Origin: Chryseobacterium camelliae
GTDB taxonomy: Bacteria > Bacteroidota > Bacteroidia > Flavobacteriales > Weeksellaceae
Direction: 5' to 3'
Assembly (NCBI RefSeq): GCF_027920545.1
Contig: NZ_CP115859.1
Coordinates: 3,069,001-3,133,000 of the forward strand
DNA length: 64,000 bases
A program made the translations under genes and the position numbers. Of this stretch, positions 18,967 through 28,070 are shown in pieces (within the stretch, counting starts at the first letter, position 1; every line of letters begins with the position of its first letter). The notes below the pieces were generated by a model. The model was not told where the DNA came from, ran no database searches, and saw only the letters and a list, made by a program, of their open reading frames with translations.

Positions 18967-18996
18967 TGTCATGCTGAGCGAAGTCGAAGCATCTCA
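18967..18996 (+). repeat. Dispersed intergenic repeat (GTCATGCTGAGCG type)
   Basis: This 30-base stretch begins TGTCATGCTGAGCGAAG and runs on through TCGAAGCATCTC. Degenerate copies in opposite orientations occur at 23897-23926 and 23966-23992. The motif is common between genes in flavobacterial chromosomes; its role is unknown. Confidence 0.6.
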
Positions 18997-19106
18997 ATTT
19001 TAAGTTATGAAAAGAATACAATCAGAATTGATTTCAATCAAAATCCAAGTAAAGCTCTGAGTTATAACTTCGAATTCAAAGCCATGATTCATTAATAAAC
19101 TATTCG

Positions 19107-19114
19107 TATATTTG
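19107..19114 (+). promoter_or_regulatory. -7 promoter element of the second M13 gene
   Basis: TATATTTG matches TAnnTTTG and lies 33 bases before the start codon chosen at 19148. It overlaps the longer reading that begins at 19112, which supports the downstream start. Confidence 0.55.
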
Positions 19115-19147
19115 ATAAGTTTGTGTAAAATCAAAAAACAATCTTTA

Positions 19148-21247
19148 ATGAAAAAGCTAAATATTGGAATACTTGCCTTTTCAGGTTTGGTATTTTTAAA
19201 TTCGTGTGGAACAACAAAAACTGCTGAAACTCAAAAACCGGAAACGATGAAAGACGTTGTAGTAGAACAGGTGAAAAAAGAGGACGTGAAAGAGGAGGGA
19301 ATTAATTTATCCTACATGGATAAAAGTGTTCGCCCGCAAGATGATTTTTTTAGCTATGTAAACGGAAACTGGGTGAAAACGACTCAGATTCCTTCCGATA
19401 AAGCGAGCTGGGGATCTTTCAATGCGTTAAGAGAAAATGTAGATGATGCTTCTTTGGATATTTTAAACAAAATTTTATCAGAGAATTATACAGCCGGTTC
19501 AGAAGGACAGAAAATTCAGAATCTGTATGCTTCTTTTATGGATACCGCTAAAAGAAATGCAGAAGGTTTAGCTCCGATTAAAGGAGATCTGGCAAAAATC
19601 GATGCGATTAAAAACCTGAATGATCTTCAGAAGTATTTACTGGAAGCGACTAAATTGGGTGATAATTCCTTCTACGGATGGAGAGTGGGCGCAGATATGA
19701 AGAATTCCAATATGAATGCGGTGTATCTTGGCGGTCCTGATCTTGGGTTGGGAAGAGATTATTATCAAAAAGTAAATGAAGCCAATACCAAAACTTTAGC
19801 GGAATACCAAAACTATGTTGGAAAACTATTCGGAGTTTTAGGATATAAAAATTCTTCTGCTGCGGCAAAAAATGTAGTGGATTTTGAAAAACAGCTGGCA
19901 AATTATTTATTGACACTTGAGCAAAACAGAGACGCCAATTTAAGGTATAACCCTAAAAACGTATCTGAATTATCCGGTTTGGTGAAAAATGTTAACCTTG
20001 CTAAATACCTTACGGATGCAGGCGTTAAAACAGATAAGGTAATCGTTGGTGAACTTAAATATTACCAGAACATGGATTCGTTCCTTACCCAAAAGAACCT
20101 TCCATTATTGAAAGATTATCTGAAATATCATTTGATTAACGGTAATGCAAGCAATCTTGATGAAAACTTAGAGCAGATCAGGTTTGATTTCTATTCTAAA
20201 TATCTTCAGGGACAAAAAGAGCAGCGTCCAATGAACAAAAGAGGCCTTTCACTTGTGAATGGCGTTCTGGGAGAAGCTTTCGGTAAACTATACGTTGAAA
20301 AATATTTCACTCCTGAAGCAAAAGCCCAGATGGAGACCTATATTGATTACTTATTAAAATCATTCAAGCAGCATATCAATGATATGGATTGGATGTCTCC
20401 CGAAACCAAAGTAAAAGCTCAGGAAAAACTGTCAAAGTTCACTGTGAAAATTGCTTATCCGGACAAATGGAAAGATTACACACAATTGAAGGTGGAATCT
20501 CCAAAACAAGGAGCAACCTTATATTCTAATTTACAGAATGTTTCGGCATGGCAATACCAGAAAAACTTAGATAAAGTAGGAAAACCTGTTGACAAAACAG
20601 AATGGGGAATGACTCCGCAAACGGTAAATGCTTATTACAGCGGTTCAAATAACGAAATCGTTTTCCCTGCGGCAATCCTTCAACCGCCATTCTATAATCC
20701 TAAAGCAGATGCTGCCGTTAATTTCGGCGGAATCGGTGCAGTTATCGGTCACGAGATCTCTCACGGATTTGACGACAGCGGATCAAGATTCGACGGTGAT
20801 GGTAACTTAAATAATTGGTGGACAGACGCAGACCGTAAAAACTTTGATGCAAAAGTGGGTCAGTTGGCAGCACAGTACAACAGTTATGAACCGGTAAAAG
20901 GAAGCTTCGTGAACGGAAAATTCACAAGTGGAGAAAACATCGGTGACTTAGGTGGTGTTGCTGTTGCTTATGATGCATTGCAGATGTATCTTAAAGATAA
21001 AGGAAACCCGGGATTAATCAGTGGTTTCACACAGGATCAGAGATTCTTTATGAGCTGGGCAACCGTTTGGAGAACTAAAGCTACAGACCAGTATATGGTA
21101 AATCAGGTAAAAACAGATCCTCACTCTCCGGGCGTTTTCAGAGCATTTGGTCCCTTGGTGAATCAGGACGCATTTATTAAAGCATTTGATATAAAACCGG
21201 GAGATAAAATGTATAAAGCCCCTCAGGACAGAATAAAAATTTGGTAA
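19148..21247 (+). CDS. M13-family zinc metallopeptidase, lipoprotein form
   Basis: A 699-residue paralogue of the preceding gene. It begins at the ATG of MKKLNIGILAFSG and has a lipobox LNSC instead of a plain signal peptide, so it is probably membrane-anchored. A short charged linker precedes the M13 domain, which starts at DKSVRPQDDFFSYVNG. HEISH is at residues 535-539 and GENIGDLGG supplies the third zinc ligand. Around the active site the two genes are nearly identical even at DNA level, as expected after a tandem duplication. Confidence 0.94.
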   Translation: MKKLNIGILAFSGLVFLNSCGTTKTAETQKPETMKDVVVEQVKKEDVKEEGINLSYMDKSVRPQDDFFSYVNGNWVKTTQIPSDKASWGSFNALRENVDDASLDILNKILSENYTAGSEGQKIQNLYASFMDTAKRNAEGLAPIKGDLAKIDAIKNLNDLQKYLLEATKLGDNSFYGWRVGADMKNSNMNAVYLGGPDLGLGRDYYQKVNEANTKTLAEYQNYVGKLFGVLGYKNSSAAAKNVVDFEKQLANYLLTLEQNRDANLRYNPKNVSELSGLVKNVNLAKYLTDAGVKTDKVIVGELKYYQNMDSFLTQKNLPLLKDYLKYHLINGNASNLDENLEQIRFDFYSKYLQGQKEQRPMNKRGLSLVNGVLGEAFGKLYVEKYFTPEAKAQMETYIDYLLKSFKQHINDMDWMSPETKVKAQEKLSKFTVKIAYPDKWKDYTQLKVESPKQGATLYSNLQNVSAWQYQKNLDKVGKPVDKTEWGMTPQTVNAYYSGSNNEIVFPAAILQPPFYNPKADAAVNFGGIGAVIGHEISHGFDDSGSRFDGDGNLNNWWTDADRKNFDAKVGQLAAQYNSYEPVKGSFVNGKFTSGENIGDLGGVAVAYDALQMYLKDKGNPGLISGFTQDQRFFMSWATVWRTKATDQYMVNQVKTDPHSPGVFRAFGPLVNQDAFIKAFDIKPGDKMYKAPQDRIKIW

Positions 21248-21271
21248 CATAACCAATCAATTGTTAGAAAG

Positions 21272-21299
21272 AAAAACGCATCATTATGATGCGTTTTTT
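21272..21299 (+). terminator. Terminator of the second M13 gene
   Basis: AAAAACGCATCAT and ATGATGCGTTTTTT form a perfect palindrome with a T tail, 24 bases after the stop. Confidence 0.9.
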
Positions 21300-21504
21300 G
21301 TTTATTTTTCATAGTTTAGTGATTTCGTAAAACGGTAATTATAAGGTACTTATTAATGAACGTTATTAAATATTTCAATAAAAAATCTTAACAAAATTTT
21401 GTATGTTACAGTTTTTTTTTAAATTTAAACATTGGATTGGGCATTTGTTTGATTCAGATAAAACCAATTCACACCCAAACATAAAATCTCAAAATATTAA
21501 TAAT

Positions 21505-21951
21505 ATGGCAATGTTTAATTATGGTGTTGGCGGCAACGAGGTGAAAGTAGACGCTAATGAAGCTATTCAGGAAATACAGGAAAATAAATCACTGATAGTA
21601 AGCCAGCTTACAACTGATGAATCTTATACCCCTGAAATTGTAACAGGATTAAAAACTGTGGATGACGTCTTCAAACATTTCCAGCCTTCTGTAAATGTAC
21701 AGCACGAAACAGAAGACGGCAATGTGGTGGAAGAAGAATTCCGTTTTCAAAATCTTGCGGATTTCACTCCCAAAAATCTTACTCAGAAATCAGATTATTT
21801 GCAGCAGCTTAGCATGGAGCAGGAGCAATATAATAAAATCGTTCGTCAGCTAAAAACGAATAAAATTCTGCGTAATATGCTGGAAAACGAGCAGACAAGA
21901 GCTGCTTTTGTGGAAGTGTTGAAAGAAGTGGCACAAGAACTTGAAAAATAA
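21505..21951 (+). CDS. tssB: Type VI secretion contractile sheath small subunit, subtype iii
   Basis: A 148-residue protein from the ATG of MAMFNYGVGGNEVKV. An in-frame start at 21403 adds 34 residues that look unlike the family. The sequence fits the Bacteroidetes TssB: the early EIQENKSLIVSQLT, the TVDDVFKHFQP segment, and a helical LEN-rich end. TssB pairs with TssC to form the contractile sheath. tssC follows after 23 bases. No other T6SS gene lies within this window. Confidence 0.85.
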   Translation: MAMFNYGVGGNEVKVDANEAIQEIQENKSLIVSQLTTDESYTPEIVTGLKTVDDVFKHFQPSVNVQHETEDGNVVEEEFRFQNLADFTPKNLTQKSDYLQQLSMEQEQYNKIVRQLKTNKILRNMLENEQTRAAFVEVLKEVAQELEK

Positions 21952-21974
21952 TTTTAAAGACTTTACATTAGATC

Positions 21975-23336
21975 ATGGATAGTAAATTACAGGCAGCTGA
22001 AAGCCAACAACAAGGACAACAGCAACACGCGGGGCAACCAAAAGGCAATCCTCTTGCCGAACTGAATAAAATAGGAGGTTTCGGTTTTGTTGAATCTGTT
22101 GTAGATGGCATTGCCAACATGAACCCAACCAGAAAAGCTAGGAAAGAAATTTTTCTTAACGATAACAACAAAGGTGACGAAAGAAAAGAATTGCTACAAA
22201 AGATCAACCTTTGGGTAAACCTTTTAGAAGGAAATGAATCTGCAGATAAAATGGCAGATACCTGCAAGAATAAAGCACAGCAGGCAGATCAGAACTTAAA
22301 AAAGAATCTGAAAAATACATTAGATGCAGTTCGACTGTTAGAAACTAACTATAGAACAGTAGCTCAGTTTTACAAAAATACGGAGCTAGATAAAGTAGAT
22401 AATGTAAGCATTGTAAATGCAAGCTTGGATCAGGTGTCAGATTTGGATAATCCGTTGTATATCGATGCCATTGCAGAAGAATTTAAGAATTATTACGACC
22501 GTTTAGACCTTAGAGATAACTACTCGATTTTAGCGATTCCCGGTTACTTAGGATCGAATAAAGTCATTGAAAAATGGGCGAAAATCTGTAACGAGAATAA
22601 AGTAATGATGGTTACGGATTTTGCAAACCTTGACAAACCGGATGATGTGGTAGATTTATTCCACTCTGCAAACCTTACCGGAGGTGAATTACACAGAAGT
22701 AATGTGATTATGACGTGTAACTGGTTGGTAGGAAGAGGAAAAGCAGAAGAAGTAGGAGAAGAAGAAAACGTAGAACTTCCGCCTTCCACTTCATTAGCCG
22801 GGAAAATTCATAAAACATTGATGTCTCAGGTTGCCGCAGGTAAAAAGCATGGTAACATCAACGAAGTGGATGCCGTAAAATTCGAACTGAAGAAAAGTGA
22901 AATTTCTCAGCTGGAAAAAATGGGATTGGTTCCTATGGTGAATGAATATGGTAAAATCATGGCATTCTCTGCAAAAACATTGTTTACTGGAGACAATATC
23001 GGACTTCAGACGTATTCGGTGGTTCGTGTATTCGATTATGTAACTAAAGTTTTACTGGATTTCTTAAACAGAAGAGCCTTTGAAAACTGGAATGCAAGAA
23101 ACGAAGATGATCTGAGAAGACAAATTGTAAGCTTCCTGGATGGTATTAAAGGACCGGATAAACTGATCGAGAAATTTAAAATTGTCCGTTTTGAACAGGA
23201 TAAAGTTAACAAAGACAGAGTTTGGCTGGATATTCGTTTAACACCTTATTTCCCTACAAAAAGTTTCGTTATTAAATTAGACGGACATAAAGGAGATGAC
23301 GGAAACGAATGGGATGCTGAATACTCTCAAGAATAA
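21975..23336 (+). CDS. tssC: Type VI secretion contractile sheath large subunit, subtype iii
   Basis: A 453-residue protein of the DUF5458/TssC family. A glutamine-rich start is followed by LNKIGGFGFVESVVDGIANMNP, the central LDQVSDLDNPLYIDAIAEEF region and SILAIPGYLGSNKVIEKWAK, all usual for Bacteroidetes sheath proteins. The C-terminal VWLDIRLTPYFPTKSFVIKL contains the sheath handshake strand. It is co-transcribed with tssB. The rest of the secretion system is expected elsewhere in the genome. Confidence 0.88.
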   Translation: MDSKLQAAESQQQGQQQHAGQPKGNPLAELNKIGGFGFVESVVDGIANMNPTRKARKEIFLNDNNKGDERKELLQKINLWVNLLEGNESADKMADTCKNKAQQADQNLKKNLKNTLDAVRLLETNYRTVAQFYKNTELDKVDNVSIVNASLDQVSDLDNPLYIDAIAEEFKNYYDRLDLRDNYSILAIPGYLGSNKVIEKWAKICNENKVMMVTDFANLDKPDDVVDLFHSANLTGGELHRSNVIMTCNWLVGRGKAEEVGEEENVELPPSTSLAGKIHKTLMSQVAAGKKHGNINEVDAVKFELKKSEISQLEKMGLVPMVNEYGKIMAFSAKTLFTGDNIGLQTYSVVRVFDYVTKVLLDFLNRRAFENWNARNEDDLRRQIVSFLDGIKGPDKLIEKFKIVRFEQDKVNKDRVWLDIRLTPYFPTKSFVIKLDGHKGDDGNEWDAEYSQE

Positions 23337-23418
23337 TACAAACACTTAATAATTCATGAAAAACCGGTGCTGTTCAAACATCGGTTTTTCTGTATCAAAT
23401 CCCCAAAATTGAATCCAT

Positions 23419-23871
23419 ATGAAAGTGAAAATGATAATCTTTTTATCAGTATTTTTCATCATGTTCGTGATAAGCTGTGAAGAAAAGAAACCACAGATTG
23501 AACATAAAATTGATCTTTTTGCCGGTGAAAGAGAAATAGGCAAAGCTTATGTCATGAATGAAAAAGAATGTTTTGATGCAAGTGAAATCGTACTTTCAAC
23601 TTCGAAACTCAAGCTTATGGACAGCTCTTCCGGTCGTGGAAAACCTGTTTTTATTTATAAAGTTGATTCCGGAAATGTATTGAAAACAACACGGGATTCT
23701 GTCATTACTTATCCTTTTCAGTTTTTGTCCAGTCAAAAATTAAACTTTAAAAAAGATTCTTCAGTCTATGTCTATCTGAAAAAACTCGAAGGCTTTCGTT
23801 TTATAGCAGAAGAAAAACATCTTAAATACCAATGGGTAAAAGGTGCTTCCGCTTTTGTAGTAAAAAAATAA
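23419..23871 (+). CDS. Small hypothetical lipoprotein
   Basis: A 150-residue lipoprotein with a hydrophobic signal segment (MIIFLSVFFIMFVISC) and lipobox cysteine at about residue 20. The mature part is lysine- and serine-rich with alternating beta-like strands. I do not recognise a family. It lies 82 bases after tssC, probably as a separate unit, and the mutY promoter region follows. Confidence 0.7.
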   Translation: MKVKMIIFLSVFFIMFVISCEEKKPQIEHKIDLFAGEREIGKAYVMNEKECFDASEIVLSTSKLKLMDSSSGRGKPVFIYKVDSGNVLKTTRDSVITYPFQFLSSQKLNFKKDSSVYVYLKKLEGFRFIAEEKHLKYQWVKGASAFVVKK

Positions 23872-23873
23872 AG

Positions 23874-23881
23874 TATCTTTG
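23874..23881 (+). promoter_or_regulatory. -7 promoter element upstream of mutY
   Basis: TATCTTTG with a TTG at 23855-23857, 16 bases away. It would give a leader of about 140 bases holding two inverted repeat copies before the mutY start. Confidence 0.45.
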
Positions 23882-23896
23882 TATTCATAGAAAACA

Positions 23897-23992
23897 GATG
23901 TTTCGACTCTATTCAACATGACATCGCTAAATATAGATTGCGGCTTAAGGCAGTTGGTATTAGAATTGTCACGCTGGGTGTCGAAGCGTCCG
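23897..23992. repeat. Inverted pair of the GTCATGCTGAGCG-type repeat in the mutY leader
   Basis: A minus-orientation degenerate copy (23897-23926) and a plus-orientation degenerate copy (23966-23992) face each other 39 bases apart. Both resemble the copy at 18967-18996. In RNA they could fold into one long hairpin upstream of mutY. Confidence 0.5.
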
Positions 23993-24029
23993 TAGAATAG
24001 ATTTTCCTCAAAATTAAAGCAACAGGTTT

Positions 24030-25061
24030 TTGAAAAATACAGAAACATCAGATTTCAAATACATAGGCAATATACTCCTTAACTGGTACAAAAAAAACGC
24101 ACGCGATTTACCTTTCAGGCAAACAAAAGATCCTTATAAAATCTGGATCTGTGAGATCGTTTTTCAGCAGACCAGAATTAATCAGGGATTAAACCATTAC
24201 AATAACTTTATCAAAAGATTTCCCGATGTAAAAACATTGGCAGAAGCTGCTGAAGATGAGGTTTTGTTACATTGGAAAGGATTGGGATATTATTCAAGGG
24301 CGATCAACATTCATAAGGCTGCCAAACAGATTATGGCGGATTATCACGGCTCTTTTCCTTCCGAATATGGAGAAATTTTGAAGCTAAAAGGAGTGGGGAA
24401 ATATACCGCTGCTGCGGTTTCAAGTATTTGCTTTAACGGAAAAATGCCTGCTGTTGATGGTAATTTTTACCGTGTTCTGAGCCGTTTCTTTGCAGACGGT
24501 TTCGATATTTCCAACTCAAAAGCATTCAGCTACTTTTCGGAGTTGGCAGCTTTAATTCTGCCTGAAAAAGTCGGAGATTTCAACCAGGCCATGATGGATT
24601 TGGGTTCCGAGATCTGTAAACCTAAAAATCCTCTTTGCGGAGAATGTCCTTTACATGAAAACTGCCTGGCTTTTTCTTTGCAAAAAATGTCTTCATTTCC
24701 TGTGAAAACCAAAAAAGTGAAAGCGGAGAATCTTCAGTTAACGTATTATTTTGTTCACAGAAACGGTCAGTTTTTGATTCAGCAGAGAAAAGATGATTTC
24801 ATCTGGAAAAAACTATTCGAATTTTTACCGGAAATTTCTGTGGAACTTGAACCGTTTGTTAGAAATGCAAAAACCATCAATCATAAACTGACCCACAAGA
24901 ATTTATCAATAGAAATTTTTGATGTGGACGTGACTTCAGCCTCCGTTTGGAAAGCTTTGATTGGTACAAAGAAGTATATCATTTCTGACTTTGAAAACTT
25001 TCATGAAAAGTCGTTTCCTAAACCTTTGGAAAACTATATTCAAAACTCATTGAAAGACTGA
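24030..25061 (+). CDS. mutY: A/G-specific adenine glycosylase MutY
   Basis: A 343-residue base-excision enzyme that removes adenine opposite 8-oxoguanine. The HhH motif LKGVGKYTAAAVSS, the VDGNFYRVLSR catalytic region, and the IVFQQTRI glutamate-helix region are present. The [4Fe-4S] cluster ligands follow C-x6-C-x2-C-x5-C (CKPKNPLCGECPLHENC). The C-terminal third is the NUDIX-like 8-oxoG recognition domain. The start is TTG at 24030; no better start in the right place is available. gldD follows 45 bases downstream, as in other flavobacteria. Confidence 0.95.
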   Translation: MKNTETSDFKYIGNILLNWYKKNARDLPFRQTKDPYKIWICEIVFQQTRINQGLNHYNNFIKRFPDVKTLAEAAEDEVLLHWKGLGYYSRAINIHKAAKQIMADYHGSFPSEYGEILKLKGVGKYTAAAVSSICFNGKMPAVDGNFYRVLSRFFADGFDISNSKAFSYFSELAALILPEKVGDFNQAMMDLGSEICKPKNPLCGECPLHENCLAFSLQKMSSFPVKTKKVKAENLQLTYYFVHRNGQFLIQQRKDDFIWKKLFEFLPEISVELEPFVRNAKTINHKLTHKNLSIEIFDVDVTSASVWKALIGTKKYIISDFENFHEKSFPKPLENYIQNSLKD

Positions 25062-25093
25062 AATTTGTCTTTCAAAATCTGAAATCTAATTTG

Positions 25094-25101
25094 TACTTTT
25101 G
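25094..25101 (+). promoter_or_regulatory. -7 promoter element of gldD
   Basis: TACTTTTG matches TAnnTTTG and ends 4 bases before the gldD ATG at 25106, another near-leaderless arrangement. No clear -33 box at the right distance. Confidence 0.5.
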
Positions 25102-25105
25102 CAGA

Positions 25106-25663
25106 ATGATTAAAAACATCATTTTTATTTTTATAGCCTTGGTTTTAGTGTCTTGCGGAAAAGACTCTGTTCCCAAACCTTATGGAGAACTCCGTTTGGA
25201 ATATCCTGCTCCAAAATACCAGAAATTTGAGAACAATTGCGCATATACTTTTGAGTATTCAGATTTTGCTAAAATTACGGATGCTAAAAAGCCTTGCTGG
25301 TATTACCTGAACTATCCTAAAATGAAGGCAAAAGTATTCATTACCTATTTTCCGATTAAGAATGATTTTGTAGATCATCTGAAAGAAGCGGAGAAAATGG
25401 TGTATGAGCATACTGTAAAAGCAAGCTCAATCGACACAAAATCATTTGAATATCCTGAGAAAAAAGTTTTTGGTAACTTTTATGAACTGAAAGGACAGAG
25501 CGCTTCTAACCTTCAATTCTATGCTACTGACAGTACCAAACACTTTGTAACGGGATATCTTTATTTTAATACAAGACCAAAACCAGATTCATTGGCTCCG
25601 GCTGTCAACTATATCAAACAGGATATGAAGCATTTGCTGGATACATTTGAATGGAAAAATTAA
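25106..25663 (+). CDS. gldD: Gliding motility lipoprotein GldD
   Basis: A 185-residue lipoprotein starting at MIKNIIFIFIALVLVSC, with the lipobox cysteine at residue 17. The PYGELRLEYPAPKYQKF opening, CWYYLNYPKMKAKVFITY, and the FYATDSTKHFVTGYLYF segment are typical of GldD, an envelope lipoprotein required for gliding. Linkage to mutY is known from Flavobacterium johnsoniae, where ssb and gldE lie in between; both are absent here. Many Chryseobacterium strains keep gld genes without visible gliding. Confidence 0.92.
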   Translation: MIKNIIFIFIALVLVSCGKDSVPKPYGELRLEYPAPKYQKFENNCAYTFEYSDFAKITDAKKPCWYYLNYPKMKAKVFITYFPIKNDFVDHLKEAEKMVYEHTVKASSIDTKSFEYPEKKVFGNFYELKGQSASNLQFYATDSTKHFVTGYLYFNTRPKPDSLAPAVNYIKQDMKHLLDTFEWKN

Positions 25664-25691
25664 AATTCTTAAAATTTACATTAAAACATAT

Positions 25692-26615
25692 ATGAAACTT
25701 TTAGTTGTAGGAAGTGTTGCATTTGATGCAATTGAAACACCATTTGGTAAAACAGATAAAATCTTGGGAGGTGCAGCCACTTATATCGGAATCACATCTT
25801 CTATTTTAGGAGTGAAATCCGGAATCGTTTCTGTAGTAGGAGGAGATTTTCCTCAGGAATATCTTGATATGTTTACAAACAGAGATGTAAATATCGAAGG
25901 AATTGAAATCGTAAAAGAAGGAAAAACATTCTTCTGGGCCGGGAAATATCATAACGACCTGAACACAAGAGATACGTTAGCGACAGAAGTAAACGTTTTA
26001 GAAAACTTCGATCCTAAAATCCCGGATTCTATGCAGGATGCTGAAATTTTATTGTTAGGAAACCTTCACCCTGGAGTTCAGCTATCTGTTCTTGAAAAAA
26101 TGAACAAACGTCCGAAACTGGTAATTCTTGATACCATGAATTTCTGGATGGATACCGCTTGGGATATTTTGATGGATATGATTGCCAAAACTGACGTAAT
26201 TACCATTAACGATGAAGAAGCAAGACAACTTTCAGGAGAATATTCTTTGGTGAAAGCTGCGAAAAAAATCCATGCAATGGGTCCGAAATATGTGATCATT
26301 AAAAAAGGAGAGCACGGAGCTTTACTTTTCCATGATAATAATGTATTTGCTATTCCAGCGTTACCATTGGAAGAAGTTTTCGATCCGACTGGAGCAGGAG
26401 ATACTTTTGCAGGAGGTTTTGCAGCGTATCTTGCCAAGAAAGATAAAATCGATTTTGAAACCATGAAGTCTGCGTTAATCGTGGGATCTGCAATGGCATC
26501 GTTTACCGTTGAAAAATTCGGAACAGAAAGAATTCAGGAAGTACAAGAAGCTGATATGTTCAGCCGATTGAGACAGTTCAAAGAATTAACGACTTTTGAT
26601 GTTGAGCTACAATAA
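25692..26615 (+). CDS. PfkB-family sugar/nucleoside kinase
   Basis: A 307-residue ribokinase-fold kinase from the ATG of MKLLVVGSVAFDAIE; an earlier in-frame ATG at 25647 lies inside gldD. The GGAATYIGI substrate-binding region, ITINDEEARQL, and the C-terminal signature DPTGAGDTFAGGFAAYL with the catalytic aspartate are intact. It phosphorylates a sugar or nucleoside at the expense of ATP; the substrate is not identifiable. It lies 28 bases after gldD, so the two may share a transcript. Confidence 0.9.
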   Translation: MKLLVVGSVAFDAIETPFGKTDKILGGAATYIGITSSILGVKSGIVSVVGGDFPQEYLDMFTNRDVNIEGIEIVKEGKTFFWAGKYHNDLNTRDTLATEVNVLENFDPKIPDSMQDAEILLLGNLHPGVQLSVLEKMNKRPKLVILDTMNFWMDTAWDILMDMIAKTDVITINDEEARQLSGEYSLVKAAKKIHAMGPKYVIIKKGEHGALLFHDNNVFAIPALPLEEVFDPTGAGDTFAGGFAAYLAKKDKIDFETMKSALIVGSAMASFTVEKFGTERIQEVQEADMFSRLRQFKELTTFDVELQ

Positions 26616-26673
26616 ATAAAGCTTTTTAAGAAATATTTATAATAAAAAATTTAGTCTAATTCATTAAGAATTC

Positions 26674-26681
26674 TAAATTTG
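26674..26681 (+). promoter_or_regulatory. -7 promoter element of the SurA-like gene
   Basis: TAAATTTG matches TAnnTTTG and lies 21 bases before the start codon. Confidence 0.5.
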
Positions 26682-26702
26682 CAACTTGTTTAAAATAGTA
26701 AA

Positions 26703-28067
26703 ATGATAAATAAACTAAAAATCACTTTTCTTTTTGGGATTTTCGTGCTGATGTTCTCTACCAATGTAAAGGCTCAACTTAAGAAGGGGCAGCTGGTAGA
26801 CGGTATTGCAGCGGTAATAGGAGACGAAATTGTTCTGGAATCTGATGTAGAAGAACAAATGAATTATGGAAAGCAGCAGGGAGTTTCGAGTGTAGATAAA
26901 TGTGAGTTTTTGGAAAACTTAATTAATAATAAGCTTTTAGTATATGAAGCTAAAAGAGATACATTGATTGAAAACCGTTCTGCAGCTTTAAAAGAAGGAG
27001 CAAATGCAAAATATCAGCAATTATTGTCTCAGTTTCCGGATGAGAAAACGATGTTGGCTGCTTATAAGTTCAGAAACGCTTATGAGATGAAGAATACGAT
27101 CGAGAAAATAGATACCGATCAGTATTACGGACAGGCTAAATATCAGAGAGTTACGGAGAAAGCTGATGTTACTCCGAATGAGGTGACGGATTTCTATAAC
27201 ATGTACAAAATGCAGTTGCCGGAAATTAAAGACGAAGTGTCTTTAGGGCAAATCATGATGTATCCTAAGCTTACAGAGGCTCATAAAGATGAATTAATCA
27301 ACAGGCTTAAAAAAATAAAACAAGATATTCTTGGAGGAGAAACTTTTGAAAGTCAGGCTAGAATTTATTCTGAAGACGAAGGATCTGCAGTAAACGGAGG
27401 TCTGATCAAAAATATCTATAAAGGTCAAATGGTAAAACCTTTCGAAGCTGCAGCATTAAACCTGCAGGAAGGTGATATCTCGGATCCGGTAGAATCTGAG
27501 TTTGGTTACCACCTTATCCAATTGGTGAAAAAATCAGGGAAAATGTATGAGGCAAGACATATTTTGCTGATGGCTACTCCTACAGACGATGAAATCAATA
27601 CGGCTAAAAAGAAACTAGACAGTATCAGAACGCTTATTACAGACGGGAAAATTAGTTTTAAAGATGCGGCGTTTAAGTTTTCAGATGATAAGAAAACCAA
27701 ATTTAACGGAGGATTAATTCCGGGAGCAGACGGTTCAAGTAAAATTGAAAGAGAAAGTATTCCGGGAACAATTACTTACGAATTGGCAGGTCTTAAAAAA
27801 GGAGATATCACAACAGCTTTTGAAGATGCAGAAAACAAAAGAAAAGTGGTGAAGATCATTAAAATTGAAGATGAAATTCCTTCTCATAAGATTACGTTAG
27901 AAACAGATTATGACAGGATAAAGCAGATGGCTCTTAATAAAAAGAAAAATGAAATGATCGAAAAGTTTGTCAACTCCAAATTGCCGACAACCTTTATTTC
28001 AATAGATGGCCGTTACGATTCTTGTAGTTTTAAAGGAAACTGGAAAAAAGAATCTCTTAAAAAATAA
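26703..28067 (+). CDS. SurA-like periplasmic peptidylprolyl isomerase
   Basis: A 454-residue exported chaperone with a signal peptide (LFGIFVLMFSTNVKAQ). A SurA N-domain follows (LVDGIAAVIGDEIVLESDVEEQ) and two PpiC parvulin domains are at about 175-275 and 280-385, each with the LGQIMMYP/ARHILLMA strand and the NGGLI loop. Such proteins help outer-membrane proteins fold. It has its own promoter and terminator. Confidence 0.9.
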   Translation: MINKLKITFLFGIFVLMFSTNVKAQLKKGQLVDGIAAVIGDEIVLESDVEEQMNYGKQQGVSSVDKCEFLENLINNKLLVYEAKRDTLIENRSAALKEGANAKYQQLLSQFPDEKTMLAAYKFRNAYEMKNTIEKIDTDQYYGQAKYQRVTEKADVTPNEVTDFYNMYKMQLPEIKDEVSLGQIMMYPKLTEAHKDELINRLKKIKQDILGGETFESQARIYSEDEGSAVNGGLIKNIYKGQMVKPFEAAALNLQEGDISDPVESEFGYHLIQLVKKSGKMYEARHILLMATPTDDEINTAKKKLDSIRTLITDGKISFKDAAFKFSDDKKTKFNGGLIPGADGSSKIERESIPGTITYELAGLKKGDITTAFEDAENKRKVVKIIKIEDEIPSHKITLETDYDRIKQMALNKKKNEMIEKFVNSKLPTTFISIDGRYDSCSFKGNWKKESLKK

Positions 28068-28070
28068 ATA

